Positions 1-9,849 of a stretch of 64,000 nt of DNA are shown here, in pieces. Where the stretch lies: the NCBI GenBank assembly GCA_933822405.4, contig CAKOGP040000335.1, positions 525,108 through 589,107 of the forward strand, read 5' to 3'. The notes beneath the pieces are model-generated. The model was not told the origin of the DNA. It searched no databases and saw nothing but the letters and a program-made list of their open reading frames with translations. Positions within the stretch are counted from its first letter, which is position 1. The number at the start of each line of letters is the position of its first letter. The DNA is from Cylindrotheca closterium (Eukaryota; Bacillariophyta; Bacillariophyceae; Bacillariales; Bacillariaceae). Both the position numbers and the translations under genes were made by a program.

Positions 1-61
1 GATACTCTGCGGACATTTCCTATTGTTTTGAATTGTCAATGATTCGATTTGCATTGTTGAC

Positions 62-138
62 ATGATTGATGATTCTGATTTTTATGATATGAGATATGAT
101 ATGATTGATGATTCTGAATTTTATGACCTGAGAAGAAT
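62..138. repeat. Two-copy 39-bp direct repeat
   Basis: A segment beginning ATGATTGATGATTCTGA at 62 recurs at 101, each copy followed by a near-identical TTTTATGA stretch. The DNA is AT-rich and I see no coding potential. It probably arose by local slippage. Confidence 0.6.
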
Positions 139-430
139 GAAGAGATGAATATGGAGAACAAAGAACATTAATGGGTACTGTGTACAATGCAATGCAAACG
201 ACAGATGTATTCCTTTTTGGGAAGTTGTGATTGGCTGAAAAAGAACATCGTGTCACGATGTCGCGTCGATCAGACTATTTCTTCCGCACGACCATTTTTC
301 TTCCGATATGTATGACAGTAGATCCGGAAAAGTGCATCTTGAACTTGACACCAATGATTGTGTCAGAAGAAAAAAAAGAAAACGTGTCAAGGAAATTGTC
401 AGAATCGCCTCGATCAGACGCACGAACCAT

Positions 431-880
431 TTATTTCTTCCGACACAACTATGAAAAACCTCAAAATAGTCGTATCGTGAACTCTGAGTATTTACGGTAA
501 TAAAAATAGGACCCAGCTGATACGAAAAACTTTTTCTTTCGATAAGACTATGAAAAAACACAAAATTGTCGTATCGTGTGCTTTGGGTATTTACAGTAAT
601 AAAAATACAGTATGATTTCGATAACCGACTGATCCAACCGTTTGATACGAAACTACTTTTTCTTCCGATACGACTATGAAAAACCACAAAATATTCGTAT
701 CGTGAAGTTTTTGACTATTTACCGTAATGAAAATACAGTATGATTTCGATATCTGACAGATCCAACCCACCGTTCGTCTTGTAGCTGATACGAAATGCTT
801 TTTCTTCCGATACGACTATGAAAATACACAAAATATTCGTATCGTGAACTTTGACCATTTACGATAATAATGATTTCGAC
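431..880. repeat. Degenerate tandem repeat, four units of about 100-140 bp
   Basis: Each unit holds a TTTTTCTTCCGATACGACTA-like block, then AAAACCACAAAAT, CGTATCGTG, a TATTTACGGTAATAAAAATA block and often ATGATTTCGATA. CGTATCGTG occurs near 471, 570, 696 and 838. Weaker fragments of the unit extend left to about 270. Several short reading frames on both strands run through the array only because the repeat lacks stops; they have no protein-like composition. The rest of 1-1040 holds nothing else I can name apart from the 5' flank of the next gene. Confidence 0.7.
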
Positions 881-1040
881 AATAATCATCGACTCACTCC
901 TCACACGCCAATGAAAAACCAAACGTCAACCGTCCACCCTCCAATACACAAAGTAGCCGTCGCACATACTGGTACAGCACATGGTCACACAGCGATAAAC
1001 ACTCATAAACACCCATTTTCATCCCTATACAGTACCAGAA

Positions 1041-2264
1041 ATGATCCAGGGGAGACAATATCATCGTTTCATAATGATTGCTGTCACTCTTTCATCGTTC
1101 ACACAACCCATCCGATCCTTTTCCAATACATTTTGCCGCCAACAACGGATAAGATCCTTTGCTTCCAGCCGAGTCATCCAGGCAGCCATTTCGGAACAGG
1201 ATGAAACCTACATGAATCAAGCCATTCAATTCGCCCAACAGGGGATGGGGCACACCTTTCCAAATCCTGCCGTGGGATGTGTGATTGTCAATGAAGCATC
1301 AGGTCAAGTTTTGGGCGCTGGATTTCATCCAAAGGCGGGGTTCCCTCATGCCGAAGTCTTTGCCATGCTACAGGCGGCTGGACACATTGAAGACGGAGTA
1401 GCAGCCGCCCAATCCGTAGTGGAAGGAAATGCCAATAGCGATCAAGTCGAACAGCTGATGAAACAATACTATGCCGAAGGTGGACCTGAAGAATTGTTTG
1501 GCAATGTCTTTGGAGAAGAGCCTTCCATCACTGCGTATGTAACATTGGAACCCTGTTCACACTATGGTCAAACACCACCCTGTGCGACGACGCTAGCCTT
1601 GGCCAAGACAAATCGTGTAGTGGTTGGAATTGAAGACCCCAACCCCAAAGTCGATGGTGGTGGATGTCGCATCTTGCAAGAAGCGAATGTCCATGTGGAT
1701 TTGGTGAATGTTGCTACTACTACTGACGACGACGACGACGACGACGAAGATGAAGACGAAGGTAATGACAAGGTGGATGAGGAGGCCCTGCAAGAAAATT
1801 GTGAGAAACTTGTCACGAACTTTTTGAAACGCATCACTCCGAAAGACTACGACAGTGATTATTCGTGGATGAATGGTGCCAAACGATCCATTCTTCGTAA
1901 ATTGGCTAATTCTCGTAAAGCTAGTGATAGGATGGCTCAAGTCACTTGGACAGGTAGGACCAAGGCGTCAGACGAAGATGGGGTAGATGTATTAGAAGTG
2001 GAGGCAGAATGGCTGGAACGGCTTGACCGCTTCTTGTGGAAGGAGGAACTGGTCAATCTTCGACTCAATAAAGCGGTCAGTAAAAAGAAATTGGCCAAGC
2101 GATTGGGAGAACGGATTGGGAAAGCTTTGGGAGCTCATGTAGCACAAGCTGTAGGTCACACGGTGTTGCTGTACCGACCAGGTGTACCACCCGTTTTGGA
2201 TTTGGAAAAATTGGTTGAAGAAGCTAAAGGACAAGCTGATCAACAGCGAACAACAGAGGAATAG
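1041..2264 (+). CDS. RibD-type pyrimidine deaminase fused to a CRM (YhbY) RNA-binding domain
   Basis: Single-exon protein of 407 aa. Residues about 55-215 are a riboflavin-pathway deaminase (deaminates the diamino-pyrimidinone intermediate). The zinc site is visible as HAE near residue 103 and PCSHYGQTPPC near 170, with an unusually long insert between them. No RibD reductase domain follows. After an acidic GAC/GAA trinucleotide tract (about 1726-1765) the C-terminal 120 residues match a CRM/YhbY domain: RSILRKLANS, an EEL-(V/N)-R-L step and the ending VGHTVLLYRPG. The N-terminus is basic and Ser/Phe-rich. A second in-frame ATG at 1074 starts directly with a hydrophobic stretch and may be the real start of an organelle pre-sequence; plastid import is plausible but no clean cleavage motif is seen. 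The gene converges on its neighbour with 68 bp between stops. Confidence 0.88.
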   Translation: MIQGRQYHRFIMIAVTLSSFTQPIRSFSNTFCRQQRIRSFASSRVIQAAISEQDETYMNQAIQFAQQGMGHTFPNPAVGCVIVNEASGQVLGAGFHPKAGFPHAEVFAMLQAAGHIEDGVAAAQSVVEGNANSDQVEQLMKQYYAEGGPEELFGNVFGEEPSITAYVTLEPCSHYGQTPPCATTLALAKTNRVVVGIEDPNPKVDGGGCRILQEANVHVDLVNVATTTDDDDDDDEDEDEGNDKVDEEALQENCEKLVTNFLKRITPKDYDSDYSWMNGAKRSILRKLANSRKASDRMAQVTWTGRTKASDEDGVDVLEVEAEWLERLDRFLWKEELVNLRLNKAVSKKKLAKRLGERIGKALGAHVAQAVGHTVLLYRPGVPPVLDLEKLVEEAKGQADQQRTTEE

Positions 2265-2332
2265 AACTACACTCTACTGTAGTTGCTATGCTTTTTTTGT
2301 AATGGAATATAATTGGTGTTACAGCTCATCTA

Positions 2333-3772
2333 TCAAGAATTAGCAGGCTTGCTCAGTCCTCCTCGCAAAATTTTCCACCAGGCTTCCTCCCATTCATCTC
2401 CTCCTATTGACTGAAGATATTCTGCAAGGTTTTCTTCGGGAAGGTTGACACTCTCTTCGGACATGGATTGATTCCAATCAATCCCATTGTCCTCGATTTG
2501 GTAATAGTAATGTGGCAAATCACCTTCCACTACAATGGTCATTTGCCGTTCGTAGCACGCTATTTTCCGAGAATCGTAGTCGACCTTGCTGGTCCTCCAT
2601 CGTTTCAAAAAGCCTCCCACTTGATCTCGTGAGTCTCCTATAATGCCCACTACAATTTTGGGGCGTCCATTATAGTCATGGTTTGGATAGGATTGTTTTA
2701 TCAGAACCTTGCAATTGGTTTCTTGACTCGTCTTTCGAAGCCATTTGCGATATCCCTTTTGATTGTTCATGTGGTCGACGTGCACCAAGGCACCATAGGA
2801 CATTGATTGTTCTCCCCATTCTCCTTCGCTGGTGGTAGCATCATCTGCTTCATTCTCATAAACCTTCATACTGGTACGAAACAAATTCTCCAATCCAACT
2901 TCTCGACAATGCTGGGCTACCAGTGACATGTCTTCGACTTCCAAGAACCGTTCAAACTTTCGATGTGACTGGAGAACATCATCCTCATCACCTTCACAAT
3001 TGTTTTTCTTGACCTTTGATACGACTTCTTGTTGCTCTCCCCGAAGTACCAAATACTGCCAATTCCAAGGTCGGATCTCATCGTAAAAAGCAATGCAGTC
3101 CTCTTCCAAACCTTCGATAATCAATAAACCGGGCCACCCAATCTTCATATACCCCGTGAGTTTGTAATGAGAAGCCAGTGATTTCATGTCCCCACGTTTG
3201 ATTTTGGAAATTATGTGATGGGAATAAATGAGTCGTCGACCTAGCACCAATTGCTTGGATTGTTGTTTGTCTTTTGTCGTGGTGTGTGGATTCCTCTGTG
3301 ACGACTTGTTGGATCCTCCTCCCTGCTGATACTCTCTACATAAATTGGGCCATTCGTCTTGTATCCATTCATCAGCTTGACTAAAGACTATAAATACAGA
3401 TTCCTCTTCTTGATGTTCCATGGCGATGGAACGACAACTCTCATTCAGACGTGGGATGGCGTTCAACGCTGCTTTCATCAAGGTTGCATTCTTCCCTCCA
3501 GCACTGGAACCATCTTGATCTAGAGAAACATCCACCTCCAATGGAGAGTGAATTGGGTAATCCAATGGGAGGGTCAACATCATTGAAAGCATGATTACAG
3601 AGCCTTGCTGGTCACTGCTCTCTTCGTCCAGAAGCTTCAATTTTCGAACAATAATGGGCGGCTTCTTGGAATCATCAGCTCGTTCACAATATGCCTCTTC
3701 GGGTGCATACGCACTTTCTACAAACTCTAGTTCGGCATCCCGACGCTCTTTGCATTCATCATAGTCTTCCAT
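2333..3772 (-). CDS. RWD and DUF1115 protein, RWDD2-like
   Basis: Single-exon protein of 479 aa. The N-terminal third has RWD-domain character (LTLPLDYPIHSPLEV near residue 70, the YPxxxP pattern). After a low-complexity linker comes the DUF1115 signature LGRRLIYSHHIISKIKRGD near residue 177, followed by LTGYMKIGWPGLLIIEG. This order matches RWDD2A/RWDD2B, whose biochemical role is unknown. The protein is longer than animal RWDD2 (about 290-320 aa) because of a C-terminal extension of about 200 residues holding IVVGIIGDSRDQVGGFLKRW, a glycyl-type fold hint that I cannot name further. There is no signal peptide or membrane segment, so it is probably cytosolic. It is divergent from the next gene across a 267-bp shared upstream region. 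Confidence 0.85.
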   Translation of the reverse strand: MEDYDECKERRDAELEFVESAYAPEEAYCERADDSKKPPIIVRKLKLLDEESSDQQGSVIMLSMMLTLPLDYPIHSPLEVDVSLDQDGSSAGGKNATLMKAALNAIPRLNESCRSIAMEHQEEESVFIVFSQADEWIQDEWPNLCREYQQGGGSNKSSQRNPHTTTKDKQQSKQLVLGRRLIYSHHIISKIKRGDMKSLASHYKLTGYMKIGWPGLLIIEGLEEDCIAFYDEIRPWNWQYLVLRGEQQEVVSKVKKNNCEGDEDDVLQSHRKFERFLEVEDMSLVAQHCREVGLENLFRTSMKVYENEADDATTSEGEWGEQSMSYGALVHVDHMNNQKGYRKWLRKTSQETNCKVLIKQSYPNHDYNGRPKIVVGIIGDSRDQVGGFLKRWRTSKVDYDSRKIACYERQMTIVVEGDLPHYYYQIEDNGIDWNQSMSEESVNLPEENLAEYLQSIGGDEWEEAWWKILRGGLSKPANS

Positions 3773-4039
3773 TCCATATCGTGGTGAGGAGAAACTGTAG
3801 GCTGTAGGTAAAGATGAATAAAAGAGTTACTGTAGTGAGATATTTATTGAAGCGATATATATGACGTTTGTTTTTGGAGGCAACGGACTAATTCGACTTT
3901 AAAAACTGACTAGTTCGACTTCGATGACTCCAAAGATCTTGCCAAGACCATGATGATGACTTCTTTGGTCTTGCCCCGACGCCATCAGTTGCCCCAAGTC
4001 CCAACCATACTCCAGGAAGTCCAGTAGTCACCTTTCATC

Positions 4040-4609
4040 ATGCGTTCTGTGTCAACCATTTTCCTGACCACCCTTCTTATGGCAGTTGCAAACACTTTGG
4101 CGCAAGACCTTCCGATGTGTTCTTCCGTTGGCGTCTATCTGTGCTTCGATACGTCTACCGATTTGTGTGATGAATATTGTAAAAACAATGGAGGGGGAAG
4201 CAAGGAATCCTGTCAAATCTTTGACAACTCCCTACGAGTGGACTGCAAGTGTACAGCTTCAGATACTGGATGCCTCGACACCACATACGTTGCATCTGAA
4301 ATTCCAACTTGCCGAGAGTTTTCAATCTTTAGTTGCAACAATGCTTGCACTAACCTCTGCGCTGGTCTTCCCAATACCCGTGGTGACGGACAAGGGCGAC
4401 AGGCAGCCTGTAATGAACCTAATGGCAAGACTAAGTGCATTTGTGATGGTCTTCCCGTTTGCGACGATGCCATCAATGATGCCCCCACAAATTCCCCCGT
4501 TGCCTCAGCACCAACAACTAGTAGTGCAGCCAACCGTGGTAACAGCAATCCAGAGTTCGCAATCGCGGCCTTGTCTCTTGCCATGAGCATTATGAATCTG
4601 ATCCTTTGA
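4040..4609 (+). CDS. Secreted Cys-rich protein with GPI-type tail
   Basis: Protein of 189 aa with a clear signal peptide (MRSVSTIFLTTLLMAVANTLAQ). About 20 Cys lie in residues 25-140, in two halves that each end in a C-K/I-C motif (VDCKCTAS and TKCICDG), so the mature part may be two related disulphide-rich modules. A Pro/Ser/Thr linker (APTNSPVASAPTTSS) and a hydrophobic C-terminus (FAIAALSLAMSIMNLIL) fit GPI anchoring at the cell surface. It has no recognised domain. It is not clearly a member of the Cys-rich tandem family at 30.5-37 kb because the spacing of Cys differs. Function unknown. Confidence 0.8.
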   Translation: MRSVSTIFLTTLLMAVANTLAQDLPMCSSVGVYLCFDTSTDLCDEYCKNNGGGSKESCQIFDNSLRVDCKCTASDTGCLDTTYVASEIPTCREFSIFSCNNACTNLCAGLPNTRGDGQGRQAACNEPNGKTKCICDGLPVCDDAINDAPTNSPVASAPTTSSAANRGNSNPEFAIAALSLAMSIMNLIL

Positions 4610-5046
4610 ATACGATAAAAGCAGATTTGTTTGTTAATTATTCACGTCACGTCCTATTTTTCAATGTGTTATTAGCAAGAGTATTTTGCAAGCCATGAGG
4701 GACTCGTGGTGGCGTCGTTCATTGTCGGTGTCAGCACCAAATGATAAATCAGAAATAGCTGCCTGCACCGAACACATGTGCATCCATCCTTTTTATGAGC
4801 TTCATTCTGTTTCTGCCTTCCGACAAAATCGGCTTCAGGTGGAGCTGCTTGAATTCCAAGGTGAAAGGCAATGAATATTGCTTCGCAAATAGTACAACAT
4901 AATTCGGATTTGGAGTTTTTACCTTTGGAGCTGCTCGAGCTCCTGTACTTGTGGCAGCTGGAAGTCTTTTTTTGAATCTCCCCCAAGATGTGCATCCAGC
5001 GATACCATAGTTGTGTGTTGCAAATCGCTTTATTCAACTCGCGCCT

Positions 5047-6705
5047 TCAAAAGAAATCTGCATATTTGTGTAGCTCCGATACATGCGTCGGTTCAATGAT
5101 CAACGAAAACTCGGAAGGGATTTTGTGACTACCAATTGCCTTTCCACTTTCGTATAGCAAACTCACTCCTACGATCCGAAACGGCGAGACAGTCCCCTCT
5201 ACTGTTTCCAGTCGAATGGTCGTTTGTGCATGATTCCCTGGTATCATTCCGATGGCTGTCGTGCGGGGGATCTGGTGCTGAATCGATTTGCCTTCGTGAC
5301 GGGGATCCAATACCACCGAGCTCTTATCTGAAACTTGCACTTTGGTGCTGGGATACACCTTGTTGCTAAAGGCAAAGTCCGAAGTTGTCATGTAGGTGAG
5401 GTAAACCATTCGCGACTCGGGAAATGGGTTTGTAACAGTGATTGTTCCACCATCCTCTTCAGAGGAGGATAGCTCTAGTGCATACTTTGGTTCCGTCATG
5501 GGTTTGGAAAATGAGCGCAGCGACAATCCCTGGTAGGTTAATTTCTTATTGTCGATTTGATTCGTTTCGTACCAGAGCTGACAAGAATCTCCAGATCCCC
5601 AGTCTCCAACCCGATTTCTCCATTCATCGGAACTTTGCAAAATTGTTGATTGGATATTTCTCAGATATTGAGATCGAATGGAGGTAGCGACTAGGCGGTG
5701 GCCCTGACTCGAAAGCGCATACTGGTATTTAATCCCATCATCTCTATCATAATCCATCATTTCGACCTCCACGAAAAGCTTTTGGGCTTTTGCTAGAGCT
5801 TCAGTGGGGTCACTTGGCCTTGGTAGCTTGTACATGAAAGCTTGGATTTTGTTTGCCAGGTTGTTCAAGTAAAGATCGAAGGTATCTTCCTTTCTTGACG
5901 ACAACATCCAGTCATGTCTTTTGACAGCCTGGTGGTACTCCTTGCTTTCCCAAAAAGATCGCCATGGAACCTCCGTTTGATTGTTTCTCCATTGGTCAAA
6001 CGTTACAACCTTTTTCTCTGCTCCTTTGCCAATTGTATTCTTGAATCGATATTGATCATCATAATCATAGCCGTCATCATCGTGATTTTCTTCGAGGTAG
6101 TTCATCTCCGATGGGTCCCAGAGTTGAACAAAAATGATTTTTGCTAGCGGAAAACGTTGACGAATTCGACTTGCTAGTAAGCCAAGGGCATCGTAGTTGC
6201 GTTGAATATCCTCCTCCAATGAATCGTCATCTTCATCAAAGGTAGCGGAGGGAGCATGGAAATGATAAAACGAGGTCTCGATCAATATAACATCATATAC
6301 ATTGTCGTCTCCGACAATAGACTGAGTACAAAGCGAGGCTAGGGTTGGCCATCCTCTTCCACCCAAATTTCCTGTCAACTTGGATGGTACAGACGTCGTT
6401 GTCGCTGCTGTTGATGATACAAGTTGACCAGCATTGTGTACATGTCCATCAGATAGTATTGTGGAAAAAGTGGAATCATTAGGATCTTCCAATCCAAATC
6501 CCCAAGTCGAAGGACCTCCGAAAGCTAGGAAACGAACATTTCGATCACTCAAGCGTCTTCGAAGGGAAGTTGTTAAAGGATGACGAATTCGGCTGTTTCC
6601 TCCCCAAAAACCGTCATTATAACATTCAAATAGTAGCCCTAATATACAAGATAGTGATACAATCAGACGACGGCTCAAAGGTATCGATGACATCGATGGA
6701 AACAT
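5047..6705 (-). CDS. Membrane-anchored SGNH/GDSL-like protein with degenerate active site
   Basis: Protein of 552 aa. Residues 12-30 (RRLIVSLSCILGLLFECY) form a signal anchor. The next part resembles an SGNH hydrolase: FLAFGGPSTWGFGLED near residue 59 stands where GDS is expected, AGQLVSS where the block II Gly lies, DVILIETSFYHF in place of the GxND strand, and LSSQGHRLVA near residue 330 in place of the D-x-x-H block. In that last block the positions of the catalytic Asp and His are not D and H, so hydrolase activity is doubtful. The C-terminal 190 residues form a second, probably beta-rich domain (TITVTNPFPESRMVYLTY). I infer a secretory-pathway glycan- or ester-related protein. An inactive or binding role is equally possible. 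Confidence 0.72.
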   Translation of the reverse strand: MFPSMSSIPLSRRLIVSLSCILGLLFECYNDGFWGGNSRIRHPLTTSLRRRLSDRNVRFLAFGGPSTWGFGLEDPNDSTFSTILSDGHVHNAGQLVSSTAATTTSVPSKLTGNLGGRGWPTLASLCTQSIVGDDNVYDVILIETSFYHFHAPSATFDEDDDSLEEDIQRNYDALGLLASRIRQRFPLAKIIFVQLWDPSEMNYLEENHDDDGYDYDDQYRFKNTIGKGAEKKVVTFDQWRNNQTEVPWRSFWESKEYHQAVKRHDWMLSSRKEDTFDLYLNNLANKIQAFMYKLPRPSDPTEALAKAQKLFVEVEMMDYDRDDGIKYQYALSSQGHRLVATSIRSQYLRNIQSTILQSSDEWRNRVGDWGSGDSCQLWYETNQIDNKKLTYQGLSLRSFSKPMTEPKYALELSSSEEDGGTITVTNPFPESRMVYLTYMTTSDFAFSNKVYPSTKVQVSDKSSVVLDPRHEGKSIQHQIPRTTAIGMIPGNHAQTTIRLETVEGTVSPFRIVGVSLLYESGKAIGSHKIPSEFSLIIEPTHVSELHKYADFF

Positions 6706-8228
6706 CGGTTCAGATTCTTTCCCACCAACGAGGCTTCTTTGTAGATATCGAGACGAAGTTCTTAGTCCTCGTGCTTTTACGTTCGTTGATACTACCAGTA
6801 GTGCTCCTAGTGTCTCAGCACTAATATTGGATGCAGGTTCGGAACCTTGTCAACGAACTCAAAAACACAACTACAATTCCACAAATCTCACTGACAGTCG
6901 AAAACGGTTTTGCGTTATCGCAGCAGTTTGACGAAAACAAGGGGCGCCAGTCTGCCTGTTTGTCTGCCAAATTTGATGAGGTTGCGTGTCTGTTCAGCCC
7001 GTCTGGATCGATCAACGGAAGATTGAATCTCCCGCCGTTGAGTCCAATTGTGACCAAACTTTTGATCGCCATGATCAATTTTACTAAGAGTATGAATATT
7101 GATTTACACGAGTTTTTTATTAATGTGACAACCGATGTTCTGAAACTATTGAAATGGTGTTCGAGCACCTTTAATAACATTGTCTATCCCTTCATATCAC
7201 AGACTCAACTAAAAATTGAAGACTTATATTCCACTGTGAATTTTGGGGTTTCGAATACTTCAAGATGCGAAGCGTAGAAGTTGCCGTCACTAAAATGGCA
7301 GCATACATAGTCTGAGTGTTTTCAACAACAAACCATTTGGAAGCAAGGTGATCAAAAGACATGAACGAGAACGCAGCTGGTATCATCGCCATGTCTCGGT
7401 TGCATTGTTAACACATCCTAGGCTTGCGGCAACCACCCAGTGCTGGGTTCAATTCGCAACTTATCTGTTGCCAGGTTCTTAAGTGAACGGGAGTAGTGTT
7501 TTGGAAACCGCAAGAAAGATGAGGAAGGGCCAACTCACGAGAACGTCTATATTACATGCTTGAAGACATGCAATATTCAAGCGATTTTGAGTGAGATTAT
7601 TCAAAGGCGAAAATACGGGCAATAACGTTGTTGGGTTCCTCGATGGCCAAGTTTCCATCGCCGCGCAGGCCATGGACACTCTATTACCGTATGGCCATAG
7701 AGGATGAGTTCAGATGTAGATATCGCCATTCTATTGTGACGAGAGATCAACCAACTAGGTCTTGGCGCACGTAATTGAGATAATGACTAGATTCCAAAGG
7801 TGAAGAGACTATCCAGCTAGGAGGGCAGCAGTTGTTCTCGGTTTCCCATAGGGCATCCTGCAATGAATAAGAGACGACAACGCGATGCTGATTAATATGA
7901 AGTACTGTAACTAGAAGATTTCAAAAGCATTTTCTACCATTGGATGTATCCATCACCTCATATAGCTAGTAGTTCTAGGCAATTTAGTTTTTGCCAATCC
8001 TGAAATCGGTGTCGTGGTGGTCTTCTGGCTGCTACCCCGCCATTCTTCAGGGCAGCTAATGTTGATCTAGGGTAACTACAGCGCTATCTCGTGATCCAGT
8101 GGTAAGGTGGGTCATTAAGACAAAGGATGAAAGTGCTTTATAATACAAAGGCATATTGCTGGGGCCATATTTAACCTGGACTTGCCCTTCCCCTATAATC
8201 ATCCTCGTTTGGAAGCCAAGTGACGAGC

Positions 8229-8326
8229 CTATTTTTAGTCAATGGCCCGCTGTGATTGGCTTAAGAGCACTAAAAATGGGTTGATTTTTACTGATTTGAT
8301 TGGCTGAAAACCCACTAAAAATAGCA
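8229..8326. repeat. Small nested inverted and direct repeat
   Basis: CTATTTTTAGT at 8229 is inverted as ACTAAAAATAG at 8314. Inside, TGATTGGCT followed by about 9 bases and CACTAAAAAT occurs twice about 46 bp apart (8252 and 8298). The arrangement could be a decayed small hairpin-type element. Confidence 0.5.
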
Positions 8327-8400
8327 CCAGCATAATGTACATAAAAAAGAGCACGCAGAAACACCCAACGATAAAATTGAAAACCAACGATAAAAGTTGG

Positions 8401-8496
8401 ACAAAAGCATTTCACAAAATATGAAGCGTTTCAAGATAATAGATTTGAACAAAAGCATTTCACAAAAAATAAAGCGTTTCAAGATGACACACATTT
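8401..8496. repeat. Two-unit 48-bp tandem repeat
   Basis: ACAAAAGCATTTCACAAAA at 8401 recurs at 8449. Each copy is followed by an (A/T)-rich step and AAGCGTTTCAAGAT. It is non-coding. Confidence 0.6.
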
Positions 8497-9131
8497 TTTA
8501 AAACATTCAAGAACTGACTATCTTAGGTCCTAGTTCTCATGAAGCTGCAGTTCGTTGATTAATTGCTTTTACAAACAAGTTTGTATTGGCCCCGATGGCA
8601 ATTAAAACTTGGGCACACACCAAGCTTCCTGCCGATATCTACAAGAATCACCCGTGCGGTGATGCGCTGGAGTTCTTAGTTTTATTTGCACTCAGAAATG
8701 TTGGTCGTAGTTGTCGCTCCAGACGTAACGACGTTTCAATCGCATGAGGTTCCATCGGAAAGACGAAGAGAAAGACAACATGCAGTAGGGTGAGAAGATT
8801 TCTTCGCTAAGGTAGATGTGGAATATGGAGCAGTCTGCTCCTCTAGAACAATACTTCGAAATTTCAAAAGAGAATGCTGTTGAATAGAGAAGTTCAAATG
8901 CTCCTTCATCGAAAGAGAAGAAGGAGAGGATACAATCTATTATGATTCAGCGCTTCATTTCTTTTCTATATATGATTATCCCAGGCATGCTTGCAATTTA
9001 AGTTATTCGTCGCGACCGCGCATAAATGCCTTTTTGATGCATTCATAATGCTCTTGGAGAGACATACCCATATTCATGTGAATAAGGGAGATGTTTCACC
9101 AGCCCAAGTTATTGGTTGTGCTGCCACGGCC

Positions 9132-9566
9132 TCAATTCCTTTCGCCTTTTTGCTCTTTGAGGTTTTTGATTGCATCTCTAATCCTCTTGTTTTCCTCCGC
9201 CAGTTTTACATTGGATTTCTTCAAGCCACCTTTGGCTGTGCTAAGATAGTCGATTCTCCGGCGTTTCTCTCTTTCGCGTTTCGGAAGCTCTGAAGAGGAC
9301 TCCGAGTCTGTGAGCGAAGTAGTGGCGGAGACCTGACTATCCACAGCGGCCCTTTTCTTCTTCGTCTCCTTCTCTTTACTGGATTGCTCTGAAGAGTCTC
9401 CACTGCTACTGCTGGTTCCTTGTCTCCCTGCGAAATTCTCCTCACCTCCTTCAATTGGCCTGAAATGGCTCGATGCTGCCGGCACATCGACTGTACTAGG
9501 AACCGTCGATGATTCATCGCTGCCCTTTGTTTCAGAGGTGGACGATGTGGGTGGTTCTTTGTCCAT
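9132..9566 (-). CDS. Small bZIP-like or basic coiled-coil protein
   Basis: Frame of 144 aa. The first 90 residues are Ser/Thr/Glu-rich and disordered. The C-terminal 50 residues carry a basic run (KREREKRRRIDYLSTAKGG) directly followed by a Leu/Ile heptad pattern (LKKSNVKLAEENKRIRDAI), as in a bZIP DNA-binding helix, but the canonical N-x7-R spacing of the basic region is not clear. The zipper is short. A further exon could exist, but I cannot place one. It could instead be a generic charged coiled coil. The gene is divergent from the Kish homologue with about 280 bp between starts. Confidence 0.45.
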   Translation of the reverse strand: MDKEPPTSSTSETKGSDESSTVPSTVDVPAASSHFRPIEGGEENFAGRQGTSSSSGDSSEQSSKEKETKKKRAAVDSQVSATTSLTDSESSSELPKREREKRRRIDYLSTAKGGLKKSNVKLAEENKRIRDAIKNLKEQKGERN

Positions 9567-9849
9567 GGTTCACTCGGGTATGTATGTCTATTGTCTCGCT
9601 GGTGTCGATCCCACGTGCAGCAATTAGGAACGGTGGATTGTCAAAGCTGGCACACACGTATTTTCGGAAGGGTTCGCGGACGTCGACCAGACCAGAAGAA
9701 AAAGTAAAGCAAGACTCAAGACCGACCGATACCGTCTGGCTGTCAGTCACATGTAGACGAGCGAAGTGTGGGTTGACCGCAAGACGATGACTAGCTCTAG
9801 ACAGTGGACTGAAAATGATGACAACCGAAAAAGAGGGAAAACAGCAATA

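Larger units (their letters stand above)
6706..9131. other. Gene-poor intergenic region
   Basis: No reading frame here has convincing protein character. The longest is 148 codons at 6831-7277 and shows no domain, signal or compositional bias typical of neighbouring genes. The region has two small repeat systems, listed separately, near 8229 and 8401. Otherwise I see nothing beyond AT-rich DNA. Confidence 0.6.

Noticed and set aside
431..880. Repeats considered as a CRISPR array
   Set aside because: Units are degenerate, 100-140 bp apart, without constant spacer length, and the DNA is eukaryotic.
4040..4609. Possible sixth member of the Cys-rich array family
   Set aside because: It shares secretion and a GPI-type tail but not the C-x3-FC, CCP, CFLC or CEC motif order or the intron.
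4672..5037. 121-codon minus-strand frame with two C-x-x-C-like pairs
   Set aside because: It lies in the short gap between two genes, its Cys spacing fits no known motif, and it probably covers the 3' UTRs of its neighbours.
6831..7277. 148-codon plus-strand frame
   Set aside because: No domain, signal, low-complexity bias or codon pattern like neighbours; it lies in gene-poor AT-rich DNA.
7430..7465. GGTTCAATTC B-box-like string
   Set aside because: No matching A-box or cloverleaf nearby.
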